64,000 nt of DNA from Spirosoma pollinicola. Its GTDB lineage: Bacteria > Bacteroidota > Bacteroidia > Cytophagales > Spirosomataceae. Where the stretch lies: assembly GCF_002831565.1 (NCBI RefSeq), contig NZ_CP025096.1, positions 3,325,027 to 3,389,026 of the forward strand. Reading direction: 5' to 3'. Of this stretch, positions 51,025-59,456 are shown piece after piece. A program made the translations under genes and the position numbers. The notes beneath the pieces are model-generated. The model did not search any database and was not told the origin of the DNA. It saw nothing but the letters and a program-made list of their open reading frames with translations. Numbering within the stretch: position 1 is the stretch's first letter; each line of letters starts with the position of its first letter.

Positions 51025-53970
51025 TTAAAACCCTATATCGATTACCAGGGGTTGAACCAGCCATTGGCCGGTTGTTAGATTATAGATGGTTCGGAAACCA
51101 GCCTCGAATGGAGTCCGCAGGCGAAGAGTGTTGAAAACAAACGATACATCGAGACCGGTTGTCTGATACGTACGGTGTTGGGTTTCATAGCCGCGTAATC
51201 GATTGTACACATCACGGACTTCAAGCAGTGATTGTCCGTTTGCCGCATCATAGAAGCCACCGGCTTTGATCCGTTGCACATATAGCCAGCGTCCCAACGT
51301 CCAATGGGTGTCGGCAATAGGTAGCCGGTATTCTATGCTGCCCGCTCTTATCTGATCGTCGCTAATATAGAGTTGCCCACGCGGATAAAAGACAATCGGG
51401 CTGAAGCGATAAGTACCCCTTGCCTGTTCCTGGTAGCCCGCACGCAGCCGTAGCGAATGGTGTTTGGCTAAACCCGGGAAAAATAAGTTCGCCTGAACGC
51501 CCCATTGCTCACCCGTTAATTTTCCGCCAAAGGGCGTTGTTCGGTAATTAGCCGAAAGGGTTTGTCCCCAACGTGGAGCCACATCTCGTTTACTCTGACG
51601 GAGCAATCGGGAATAACTAAACCCATAGGTCAGCGCATTAAGCGATCCGGCAGAACCTACTTCAGTAACGTACCGGAAGGGTAAGTCGTAGCCCGTTACG
51701 TGCAGGTAATTATAATAGGCCGACAGGTTAATTCCCTGACTATATTTAGAATTGGTTAGTTCGAGTGGTAAACGAAACCCCGCCGTTAGCTGGTCATATT
51801 GCCACCGATCGGTACGCAGACTATCAACGGGTTCTATTCGGTCGATGTACAGGGAGGTTCGGCGGCTTCCGTGCTGAAAGCTTAGGTCGATAATCGGGTA
51901 AAGTCCCTGATAGCTTACTATGGCGTAGGCATTTCCGGCCTGTTCGGCCTGATTGTAGGTATAGCCCACACCAATTTGAGTGGTGCTCAATAAGTCCTGC
52001 GAACTAACTCCTACCGACAATGCCTGACCTGTGCTCCCAAGAACCGGCCCCCAGCTATATACATTCACCGCATTAGCCAAGCGCCGAAAGCGGGTGGGCG
52101 GGTAAGCCTTTGCACTTGAATCGGTCAGCCAGGCCCGACTTAAAATCAGACGACCCTGAGCCCCCCCCGGTTCTACATTAGCCAATGAGTCGAAATTTCG
52201 AGCGGGCGATTGGCTGGCGGGTTCAGAGACAGGTTTCCAGTCGGTAGCAGTCAATGGCATGTCTGAAATTCGGTAGCCCGTTGCCGAAAAATCCTCGAAG
52301 GCCAGCCGTGATCCCGATGGCGAAATGCTTGCATGGTAAGCCGCCAACGGTCGCGATGTAACCTGAAACACTTTTTTTGACTGGAGGTCTACGGCATAAA
52401 TATTGTCGATGCCTGAGCGGGGAGAATTATACAGCACATAATTTCCCCAGGGCTGTGGGTGGCTGATATTTTCATTGGTTCTTGGTAGTAAATCGAGGTG
52501 CGTATTTGATTCGCTATCAATAGACTGTAAGGTCTTCTTTCCGTCTTTAAGGGCTACTGTAATGATGGTTTTGTTGTCGTCTTTCCAGCGCGGATGCTGG
52601 TAAAAGGCGTTCTCTGGATTGACAATTGTTTTTTGAATGCGGCCCGTTTTGGCGTCGAGAACCAGCAAATGAATTTTGTAACGGTCGGTATTTTCAACCA
52701 CGACCAGCTTCGTGTTATCGGGCGAGAGCGCAACTGCCGTAAAGCGGGCCCGGTGGGTTAGCCGCGTGAGTTTTCTGGATTTTAGATCGAGCAGTCGGAT
52801 GTTGGAATAAATACGCTGTCCCCAGCGTGGATCATAACCAAACTCAATCCAACACGCTTTAGTCGCTGTGGCCGACAATAGGGTAGGGTCATTTGGGAAA
52901 CCCTGAACAAATACTTTTTTCTCTCGTCCATTTTTATCCAGAATAACAAGACGGGGCGTATCGCCAAGACCGCTTTTAACGCAAATAACAGTAGAGTCGG
53001 TCAGGAATTGCGGGTACCGGTAATTCGTGAATACAGGTCGTTTTGCTAGCTGTTTTTCTGCAATTACCGGAAACGTCGCAGCCGGTGTCAACACTAAACC
53101 CTCCTGTTGTTTTTGCCACGTTTTAACCAGATCGTTTATCGTTTTTTGATACAGGTCTTCTACACTAAGCCCGGTTTCATCCCTGATACTGGCCGAGAAC
53201 GCAAACGGCCAGGGGAAGCGATGATAGTTCCGGTTTAATACCCGGCTCCAGACATCAGAGCCATGAGTTCGTTTGAGGTAAGTTGTTAGAAAATAGCCCA
53301 ATACATAGTGATTTGGTACATTGTCGCGGTAAGATCCACCAACGGATTTTGGGTAGTCGAACCGTTTTCCGGCGAGGAGATTCGCCCGCATACCGAGGTC
53401 GAAATTAGGAATCCGCCCGCGACCACTTGTGCTCAGGAGGGTTTCGTTACTAACGGCGTCGCCTTCGGCAAACCAGTCGGGCACGGTTGCCAGAGTCAGT
53501 CCCAAACCTGTGTTTCCAAGAATCGAATAAAGCGTGCGTCCATATCCCTGAAGGGCTTTTTCATTTTGAACAACGTGCCGGTATTCATGAACAGACAACA
53601 GATCGAGCCAGTCGAGGGTGCCAAGCAAACCGGGGTCCTGCGGGGCAACCGCAAAAAACTCCGACCGTCGTGGAAAAAGCGAAACAAACCCATTACTATT
53701 TGTTGTCTGGTTCTGAAGCAAAACCGAAATAGGTCGGGGCTGTACTTGAAGCGATGCAGTGGTTGGTTCATACAAGCTTTCGAGCCGGTTCGCCGTTTGC
53801 TGGGCTGTGGAGTCCAATCCGTTGGGATACAGGACCTGAAAGTGGGGCGTTTTCAGTCGATACCAGTGCAATCGGGTTGGGTTCTGGTCGAGTACGGGTA
53901 GGGTTTGTGTAAGGGCTCTAAAACCGGCCAATACCAATAAAATTGTCAGGAGGGGAAGTCGTCGTACCAT
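51025..53970 (-). CDS. Outer-membrane protein: zinc peptidase-like domain, propeller and beta-barrel
   Basis: A 981-residue exported protein. After a signal peptide (LLTILLVLAGFRALTQ), residues about 30-290 resemble gluzincin peptidases: LLSVHEYRHVVQ near 128 gives HExxH and VPDWFAEGDAVSNE the downstream Glu. About 300-600 is a PD40/TolB-like propeller (LSPDNTKLVVVEN, ISPSGSRLAFED). From about 660 the sequence alternates like outer-membrane strands (YTYNQAEQAGNAYAIVSYQG) and ends in LVIDIGF with a terminal aromatic, as barrels do. It may be a surface or periplasmic protease tethered by its own barrel. Cleavage activity is untested. Confidence 0.8.
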   Translation of the reverse strand: MVRRLPLLTILLVLAGFRALTQTLPVLDQNPTRLHWYRLKTPHFQVLYPNGLDSTAQQTANRLESLYEPTTASLQVQPRPISVLLQNQTTNSNGFVSLFPRRSEFFAVAPQDPGLLGTLDWLDLLSVHEYRHVVQNEKALQGYGRTLYSILGNTGLGLTLATVPDWFAEGDAVSNETLLSTSGRGRIPNFDLGMRANLLAGKRFDYPKSVGGSYRDNVPNHYVLGYFLTTYLKRTHGSDVWSRVLNRNYHRFPWPFAFSASIRDETGLSVEDLYQKTINDLVKTWQKQQEGLVLTPAATFPVIAEKQLAKRPVFTNYRYPQFLTDSTVICVKSGLGDTPRLVILDKNGREKKVFVQGFPNDPTLLSATATKACWIEFGYDPRWGQRIYSNIRLLDLKSRKLTRLTHRARFTAVALSPDNTKLVVVENTDRYKIHLLVLDAKTGRIQKTIVNPENAFYQHPRWKDDNKTIITVALKDGKKTLQSIDSESNTHLDLLPRTNENISHPQPWGNYVLYNSPRSGIDNIYAVDLQSKKVFQVTSRPLAAYHASISPSGSRLAFEDFSATGYRISDMPLTATDWKPVSEPASQSPARNFDSLANVEPGGAQGRLILSRAWLTDSSAKAYPPTRFRRLANAVNVYSWGPVLGSTGQALSVGVSSQDLLSTTQIGVGYTYNQAEQAGNAYAIVSYQGLYPIIDLSFQHGSRRTSLYIDRIEPVDSLRTDRWQYDQLTAGFRLPLELTNSKYSQGINLSAYYNYLHVTGYDLPFRYVTEVGSAGSLNALTYGFSYSRLLRQSKRDVAPRWGQTLSANYRTTPFGGKLTGEQWGVQANLFFPGLAKHHSLRLRAGYQEQARGTYRFSPIVFYPRGQLYISDDQIRAGSIEYRLPIADTHWTLGRWLYVQRIKAGGFYDAANGQSLLEVRDVYNRLRGYETQHRTYQTTGLDVSFVFNTLRLRTPFEAGFRTIYNLTTGQWLVQPLVIDIGF

Positions 53971-54033
53971 CTGGTTTCAATGTACGAGATTTTAACGAAA
54001 AAAAGCCCCGCGTGTTTAAGGCAGGGCGTTAAC

Positions 54034-54249
54034 GTAGCGCGGCTGTAAAGCCGCGTGAATCTATCCTAAGGTATAAGTACCTAAGCAAAATTTTAACCAC
54101 AGAGGCACAGAGAGCACAGAGCTTCAATTGGTTTATTATCAGGCCATTGAAGCTCTGTGCTCTCTGTGCCTCTGTGGTTAAAAATTTTGCTTAAGTCGGT
54201 ATGTCAAATCATGCGTAACGCAAACTACGCGGCTGGAAAACCGCGCTAC
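54034..54249. repeat. REP-like doublet D enclosing family A palindrome copy 4
   Basis: GCGCGGCTGTAAAGCCGCG (from 54036) and an inverted partner at 54228-54249 form the outer pair. Inside, arms 54082-54128 and 54146-54193 make a palindrome of about 47 bp with one bulge, built on TTAACCACAGAGGCACAGAG. The nested element fills most of the 282-base gap between the outer-membrane protein gene and the aldehyde dehydrogenase gene. Confidence 0.82.
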
Positions 54250-54252
54250 TTG

Positions 54253-55683
54253 CTACAAATACTTCACAACAAAGTTTATTAACTTCTTTACCTTATCTGT
54301 GTAAGGTGGGTAAATGAATTTCATGGTGCCGAAATCGCGCTGCATTACGCCCCGCTGGTTGGAAAATTCCTGAAAACTGAAGAAGCCATTTGATTTGCCC
54401 AATCCACTATTGTTAACCCCACCAAAAGGTAGCTCGACATTACCGAATTGTAATAGGGTGTCGTTTATGACCGTATCACCAGCGGAGGTACGATCCAGAA
54501 TATACTGCGTTGTTTTCCGATTGCGGCTGTGAATATAGAGCGCCAGCGGCTTCTCGCGTTGGTTGATTATGCGTAGCGCATCGTCCAGATTGGCGTACGT
54601 TAATACCGGCAGCACCGGGCCAAAAATCTCCTCCTGCATAACCAGCATATCGTCTGTCACATCTTCGAGAACGGTGGGCTCAACGAAGTTTGTTTCGGCG
54701 TTCATTTTGCCGCCATGTGTAATCGTTGCCCCCTTGCTAACCGCATCGTCCACTAACTCCCGAAGCCGATTGAAATGGCGGTTATTTACGATACGGGCAT
54801 AACTGTCCGATGCTTCAACCGGCTTGCCGTCGGGGCTGTACATCGCCACTATCGTGTCGCGAAAGGCCTGCATAAACGGTTGTTTAACAGATTGATGGAC
54901 AAGTAGATAGTCAGGAGCAATACAGGTTTGTCCATTGTTGAGGCACTTGCCCCAGGCCAGTTGTCCGGCAGCTTGTTTTATATCAACCGATTCATCGACG
55001 ATAGCGGGCGACTTACCGCCTAATTCCAGCGTTACGGATGCCAGATGTTTGGCGGCCGCCGTCATAACAACTCGCCCCACGCCGGGGCTTCCGGTAAAGA
55101 ATATATGATTGAACGGGAGGTCGAGCAACGCTTTTGATACCTCAGCATCGCCTTCAAAAACGGCCACCTCGTTGGCTGGAAACAATTCCGTAATCATCCG
55201 TTTTATCAGACTGGCTGTGTGCGGAGTCATTTCTGATGGTTTTAAAATGGCCACATTGCCAGCCGCAATGGCTGATACCAACGGACGAATTGCCAGGACA
55301 AACGGATAATTCCAGGGCGAGATAATGAGCACGTTTCCTTTGGGCTCATGAAGCAAACGGCTTTTTGTACCAATCAGCGACAGCGGTGTTGGCAATTGCT
55401 GGGGTGTCATCCAGACCTTCAAGTGCTTGATGGTGTGCTTGATTTCGGCGTTTAAGGCCATCAATTCACCTAACATCACTTCTGCAGATGGCTTACGGAA
55501 ATCATCATACATGGCTCGCTGAATATCACCTTCGTGCGCATTTACCCAGGACTGGATACGGCGAATACGCTCGATACGCTGATCCGCCGTGGTCAATGCC
55601 AACTGAGGAGCATACCGGCGTTGGGAATCAAACGTTTCCCGCAGATCGTCGCGCAGGTCAGTTTCAGAGAGTAGGGGAGTCAT
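54253..55683 (-). CDS. Aldehyde dehydrogenase (NAD(P)-dependent, class 3-like)
   Basis: A 476-residue enzyme that oxidises aldehydes to acids. Motifs are ISPWNYPFVLAIRPLVSAIA, FFTGSPGVGRVVM, the Glu motif VTLELGGKSPAIV near residue 245 and the catalytic Cys in NNGQTCIAPDYLLV near 280, then EEIFGPVLPVLTY. The hydrophobic C-terminus (KVKKLINFVVKYL) and overall length fit the ALDH3/fatty-aldehyde dehydrogenase group. The ATG at 55683 is chosen because the upstream ATG at 55713 overlaps the promoter box at 55711-55718. Confidence 0.94.
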   Translation of the reverse strand: MTPLLSETDLRDDLRETFDSQRRYAPQLALTTADQRIERIRRIQSWVNAHEGDIQRAMYDDFRKPSAEVMLGELMALNAEIKHTIKHLKVWMTPQQLPTPLSLIGTKSRLLHEPKGNVLIISPWNYPFVLAIRPLVSAIAAGNVAILKPSEMTPHTASLIKRMITELFPANEVAVFEGDAEVSKALLDLPFNHIFFTGSPGVGRVVMTAAAKHLASVTLELGGKSPAIVDESVDIKQAAGQLAWGKCLNNGQTCIAPDYLLVHQSVKQPFMQAFRDTIVAMYSPDGKPVEASDSYARIVNNRHFNRLRELVDDAVSKGATITHGGKMNAETNFVEPTVLEDVTDDMLVMQEEIFGPVLPVLTYANLDDALRIINQREKPLALYIHSRNRKTTQYILDRTSAGDTVINDTLLQFGNVELPFGGVNNSGLGKSNGFFSFQEFSNQRGVMQRDFGTMKFIYPPYTDKVKKLINFVVKYL

Positions 55684-55710
55684 GATAGAACGATTCGTCT
55701 GTAAACAAGT

Positions 55711-55718
55711 CAAAAGTA
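55711..55718 (-). promoter_or_regulatory. -7 promoter box TACTTTTG of the aldehyde dehydrogenase gene
   Basis: The minus strand reads TACTTTTG, a full TAnnTTTG match, 28 bases before the ATG at 55683. It rules against the longer start at 55713. Confidence 0.5.
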
Positions 55719-55817
55719 TGTGCTAAAAATACAAAAAAGTAGCAGGAAAGGCCGTTATTGGCATTTAAAAAACGAAACGATTATCTTAGCTGAAACTTTA
55801 GCAAACCCTAAATCTGG

Positions 55818-57020
55818 ATGACGCTCGTCAGTGACAACATCCGCTACCTGCGCAAACTGAATGGTCTGACGCAGGAGCAATTTTCTCGAAAAATTAATAT
55901 AAAGCGTTCGTTATTAGGTGCTTATGAAGAAGGTCGCGCTAATCCGAATGGGCAAAATATTCAAACCATAGCGAAAGCGTTCAACACAACCGTTGAACTG
56001 CTGACACGACAGGATCTCCGTAAGCTTCGCGAAACGCCAAATCTCAGCATCCCGCTGGGTCAGCCAACGAAAGCCGGTGAGTCACATTCGCCAACAATTC
56101 GAACCGATGGCAAGGTAGATCCAGATGAGGACGATCCGTTTCAGCATCCCGATTTCCCGGACATATTTGCCCAGCCTTCGGCCCCCGTTCCCGAACCTCA
56201 ACCGCTTTCATCGGTACTGAACAAGTATTATCGAACGCAGGATGAAAATCGGCCTGCGCCTGCTCCGCCGGTCATTACGCCCCCGGTGCGGCCAAACCAA
56301 GGCGTGAACGAACGGTCTCAGCCAACGGCTTTTAAGACGGAACCAGCTGCCTATCAGTCGCCCGATCGCGGTCGATCGTCGCTGGATGAGCTATTTAATT
56401 CGCAACCCGAACCTCGTTTGGCTCCACCAGTAACGCCATCCGCCACGGGTCATCTGGCAGAGACATTGACGTTCAACAATGTATATGAAGGAGCGACAAC
56501 ATCGCCCCGGCAAAACTCAATGGCCCAGCCTGTTGCCCCAACGATTCCGGTGGTGATGCAACGGCAGTTTGCCGAGTATAATCAACGGTATCAACAGGCG
56601 GAGTTTATTCATCGACTTCCGGCCATGCATTTGCCAACCCTGCCCGAAGGGCATTACCGGTCGTTTGAAGCCGGGGCTGATTTTGTTTTTCCTGGGGCTT
56701 TGCTGGTAGGAAAGTTCATCAGAAACTGGTTCGACATTGCTGATGGTAAACTATATGTTCTGCTTATTCAGCCGCAGCGATCCGACGCTGGAACGGGAAT
56801 CTGTTGCCGCCGGGTCTATAATCAGGTAAAAGTGAAGGGAACGCTTCTGCTTACCGCCGACCGGGCCGATATTCCTAACCGGGAAGTTGCGTTAAAAGAC
56901 GTTCTGGAAGTGTGGGAGGTGACGGCCTTCGTTAGCCAGCAACTACCTCCGCCAGTACCCAATACAGATAGACTCAAGCAATTGGTCGATGAACTTCGAT
57001 TTGAAGTTGAACGATTGTAA
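55818..57020 (+). CDS. XRE-family helix-turn-helix protein with long Pro-rich linker
   Basis: A 400-residue protein. Residues 3-62 form a Cro/cI-type HTH (NIRYLRKLNGLTQEQFSRKI, SLLGAYEEGRANP). About 70-245 is a low-complexity Pro/Gln-rich linker. Residues 250-390 form a conserved-looking domain (HYRSFEAGADFVFPGALLVG, NWFDIADGKLYVLLIQPQ) that may be a LexA/S24-peptidase-like beta fold without visible catalytic Ser-Lys. A short coiled coil ends the chain. Such proteins occur widely in Bacteroidota; the target and signal are unknown. It is divergent from the aldehyde dehydrogenase gene. Confidence 0.85.
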   Translation: MTLVSDNIRYLRKLNGLTQEQFSRKINIKRSLLGAYEEGRANPNGQNIQTIAKAFNTTVELLTRQDLRKLRETPNLSIPLGQPTKAGESHSPTIRTDGKVDPDEDDPFQHPDFPDIFAQPSAPVPEPQPLSSVLNKYYRTQDENRPAPAPPVITPPVRPNQGVNERSQPTAFKTEPAAYQSPDRGRSSLDELFNSQPEPRLAPPVTPSATGHLAETLTFNNVYEGATTSPRQNSMAQPVAPTIPVVMQRQFAEYNQRYQQAEFIHRLPAMHLPTLPEGHYRSFEAGADFVFPGALLVGKFIRNWFDIADGKLYVLLIQPQRSDAGTGICCRRVYNQVKVKGTLLLTADRADIPNREVALKDVLEVWEVTAFVSQQLPPPVPNTDRLKQLVDELRFEVERL

Positions 57021-57258
57021 TTCGTTGCGTTGCAAGAGTATATGACTGCCGTTATATCAGGATTTCAGATAATTATCTGAATATGAAAACTCTTTCAATT
57101 ATAAAAAGTTAGGTCAGATACGATCAGGTGATAGGTAGACTACAAGATCAGATAAATTTCCTGTTTATACTTATTTCTTTTAAAGGTTTTCGTTCCTTTC
57201 TCTTTTTAAAAGGGGGCTTTGGATGCAGGTGTTTTCCTGAAGCCAGAGCCCCTAACCG

Positions 57259-57288
57259 TTTTTGACTGAGCGATAAACCCTACTTTTG
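57259..57288 (+). promoter_or_regulatory. Promoter of truA with -7 box TACTTTTG
   Basis: TACTTTTG at 57281-57288 matches the -7 consensus. TTTTTG at 57259-57264 is a possible -33 element with a spacer a few bases short. The ATG at 57297 leaves a leader of only a few bases. A weak hairpin GGGGGCTTTGG / CCAGAGCCCC lies just upstream. Confidence 0.5.
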
Positions 57289-57296
57289 CGCTTATT

Positions 57297-58055
57297 ATGC
57301 GCTATTTTCTTCAACTGGCATACAAAGGCACAGCTTATCATGGCTGGCAACGACAGCCTAACGGCCTGAGTGTTCAGGAAGTACTCGAAACTGCCCTGTC
57401 AACAGTACTGCGGCAACCCATCGCCATTGTTGGCAGTGGACGTACCGATGCAGGAGTTCATGCGGGCGAGCAGTTTGCTCATTTTGACTTGGACACCCCA
57501 CTGCCCGACAATTTACTTCGGTCGATAAACAGCATGATTCCGGCGGATATTGCTGTGTATGATTGTTTCCCCGTTCGGGCCGACGACCACGCCCGATTTA
57601 CGGCTACTTCCCGCTATTATCAGTACCATATCAGTAGGCAGAAAGACCCATTTCGAGATGGTCTGGTCTATGTATTTACACTGCCTCTATCGGTTGAGCG
57701 GATGAACGAAGCCGCTAATCAACTACTTCATCATACTGATTTTGAGAGTTTTAGTAAAGTAAAGACCGACGTTAAGACATTCAATTGCCAGATTGAACAC
57801 GCCTACTGGGAGCAAAAGCCAACGGGCGATTTAGTCTTTCACATCAAAGCCAACCGGTTTTTGCATGGTATGGTGCGGGCCATTGTTGGTACTTTGCTCG
57901 CAGTAGGGCAAGGGCGTTTAAGCGTTGATGACTTTAATCTGATTATTCTGGATCGTGATCGTAGGCGCGCAGGCCGGGCAGCTCCATCCGAAGGCCTATC
58001 ATTGGTTGAGGTTAGTTATCCGGTGGAGGTTTTTGCCCAACGGAAACAACGCTAG
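57297..58055 (+). CDS. truA: tRNA pseudouridine(38-40) synthase TruA
   Basis: A 252-residue enzyme that converts uridines 38-40 of the tRNA anticodon arm to pseudouridine. It begins RYFLQLAYKGTAYHGWQRQP, and carries the catalytic Asp in GSGRTDAGVHAGEQFAHFD near residue 50, RYYQYHI near 105 and the C-terminal RFLHGMVRAIVGTLLAVGQG. Length is normal. A promoter box lies 9 bases before the ATG, so the mRNA leader is very short. Confidence 0.96.
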   Translation: MRYFLQLAYKGTAYHGWQRQPNGLSVQEVLETALSTVLRQPIAIVGSGRTDAGVHAGEQFAHFDLDTPLPDNLLRSINSMIPADIAVYDCFPVRADDHARFTATSRYYQYHISRQKDPFRDGLVYVFTLPLSVERMNEAANQLLHHTDFESFSKVKTDVKTFNCQIEHAYWEQKPTGDLVFHIKANRFLHGMVRAIVGTLLAVGQGRLSVDDFNLIILDRDRRRAGRAAPSEGLSLVEVSYPVEVFAQRKQR

Positions 58056-58225
58056 TTCGCCATCATGCAGGTATTTTATGTGCAAAAAGAGGCTCATCAA
58101 TGCTGGACTAGCTAAATGAGAGTGGTAAACCAGTACGATAGGTTTTTAGGCCGCTCGCATATTCTTTGCTAACCAAACCCGTCTTTTGCACTTTATCTAG
58201 TATCTTCCAACAAAAAAGTCTTCCC

Positions 58226-58828
58226 TTGAAAATCGGAACTATCATCTTAGCCGCTGGCGATTCATCCCGTATGGGTGGTGAACCCAAGCAGTTAATAAAC
58301 TATAAAGGCCAGTCGCTTTTGCGTCGGGTAACAGAAAGCGCATTGGCGTTACAACGCGGCCCGGTTGTTGTGGTTTTAGGGGCAAATCGTATGGAGATTG
58401 TTCCTGAGCTAAGCGATTTGCCTATAACGCTGGTCGATAATCCGCGCTGGCCAACCGGGCAAGCTTCTTCATTGAAAACGGGACTGGCCGCTTTATACCT
58501 GACGCATAAAGACATTGAATTTGTCCTGGTTCTGCACGTCGATCAGCCGCTTGTGTCGCTTGGTTTGCTGTTGCACATGCTCGATGTACAAATGGAGCAG
58601 GGTAAAGGGATCGTTGCCTGTCGATATGATACCCAGCTCAGCGTTCCTGCACTTTTTCACCGGGACTATATCACCGAACTGCTACAACTGGAAGGTGATA
58701 AAGGGGTTAAATGGGTAATTGTCAAACATAGAAATGACTGCTCTGAAGTTCCTTTTGAAGCCGGCGCTATTGATCTGGACTCAAAACGCGACCTGGAATT
58801 ATTTCAACAGGTGAGTATGGAGTTATAG
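58226..58828 (+). CDS. MobA-like nucleotidyltransferase (molybdopterin cytidylyl/guanylyltransferase family)
   Basis: A 200-residue NTP transferase. TIILAAGDSSRMGGEPKQLI at the N-terminus is the NTP-binding signature, followed by VVVVLGANRMEIVPEL, WPTGQASSLKTGLAAL and VLVLHVDQPLVSLGLLLHML with the metal-binding Asp. It is closest to MocA/YgfJ-type cytidylyltransferases that complete the molybdenum cofactor of xanthine-dehydrogenase-like enzymes; no such enzyme is in the window. The start is uncertain. I take the TTG at 58226, next to the domain; 58166 would add 20 residues. Confidence 0.85.
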   Translation: MKIGTIILAAGDSSRMGGEPKQLINYKGQSLLRRVTESALALQRGPVVVVLGANRMEIVPELSDLPITLVDNPRWPTGQASSLKTGLAALYLTHKDIEFVLVLHVDQPLVSLGLLLHMLDVQMEQGKGIVACRYDTQLSVPALFHRDYITELLQLEGDKGVKWVIVKHRNDCSEVPFEAGAIDLDSKRDLELFQQVSMEL

Positions 58829-58855
58829 ATTTGCGACCCTTGCGTTTAAAGAATC

Positions 58856-59431
58856 ATGCAAAAATTCGGTACATCTCAGGACCTTCAGGTGCGTATCAGG
58901 GCTGTTCTCGATACGGTTGATCGGGAGTTTTCGTCCCTTACCGATGAGCAGCTTCGCTGGAAACCCGCGCCCGACAAATGGAGTATTGTCGAGTGTTTGC
59001 AGCACTTGAATTTGGCCGAACGCTTCTATATCCGTAATATTCAGCACAAAGTTGATGCGTTAGGGTTTATACAAACTGCCCCAGTTGATCAGTCGCTCGA
59101 AAGCGATTGGATAGGTAAAGCGTTTTTATATGTCGTTGACCCACAGATAAAAATCAAAGTGCCGGCACCGGGTACGGTACGCCCCCGCTCAGCCTCCGAC
59201 CTGTTGCCCGCTGATGTCATGACGCAGTTTGTTGATCTTCAAACGTTGTTACATACGCTGTTGGACAAAGCCGTTTATCTGGACTGGAATCAGGAGAAAG
59301 TCATGTCGTTGTTTGGTAACTGGCTAAAAATAAGAGTAGGTGATGCCATCAGAATGCTGGTGGCCCACACAGAAAGGCACATGAAGCAGGCCATGCGTGT
59401 GAAAGTTGAAATGGATACCTTTGTTAGATAG
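58856..59431 (+). CDS. DinB family protein
   Basis: A 191-residue four-helix-bundle protein of the DinB/YfiT superfamily. KWSIVECLQHLNLAERFYIR carries the first metal-ligand His, and RMLVAHTERHMKQAMRV the C-terminal His pair (HTERH), the usual divalent-metal triad. Many members are thiol (bacillithiol or mycothiol) transferases or of unknown function, so no reaction is assigned. It follows the MobA-like gene by 27 bases and may be co-transcribed with it. The GH65 promoter box lies in its last codons. Confidence 0.87.
   Translation: MQKFGTSQDLQVRIRAVLDTVDREFSSLTDEQLRWKPAPDKWSIVECLQHLNLAERFYIRNIQHKVDALGFIQTAPVDQSLESDWIGKAFLYVVDPQIKIKVPAPGTVRPRSASDLLPADVMTQFVDLQTLLHTLLDKAVYLDWNQEKVMSLFGNWLKIRVGDAIRMLVAHTERHMKQAMRVKVEMDTFVR
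59416..59423 (+). promoter_or_regulatory. Possible -7 box TACCTTTG before the GH65 gene
   Basis: TACCTTTG matches TAnnTTTG and lies 34 bases before the GH65 ATG, inside the end of the DinB gene. No clear -33 partner was found. Confidence 0.35.
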
Positions 59432-59456
59432 GATACGTATACACTAGTTGATTTGA

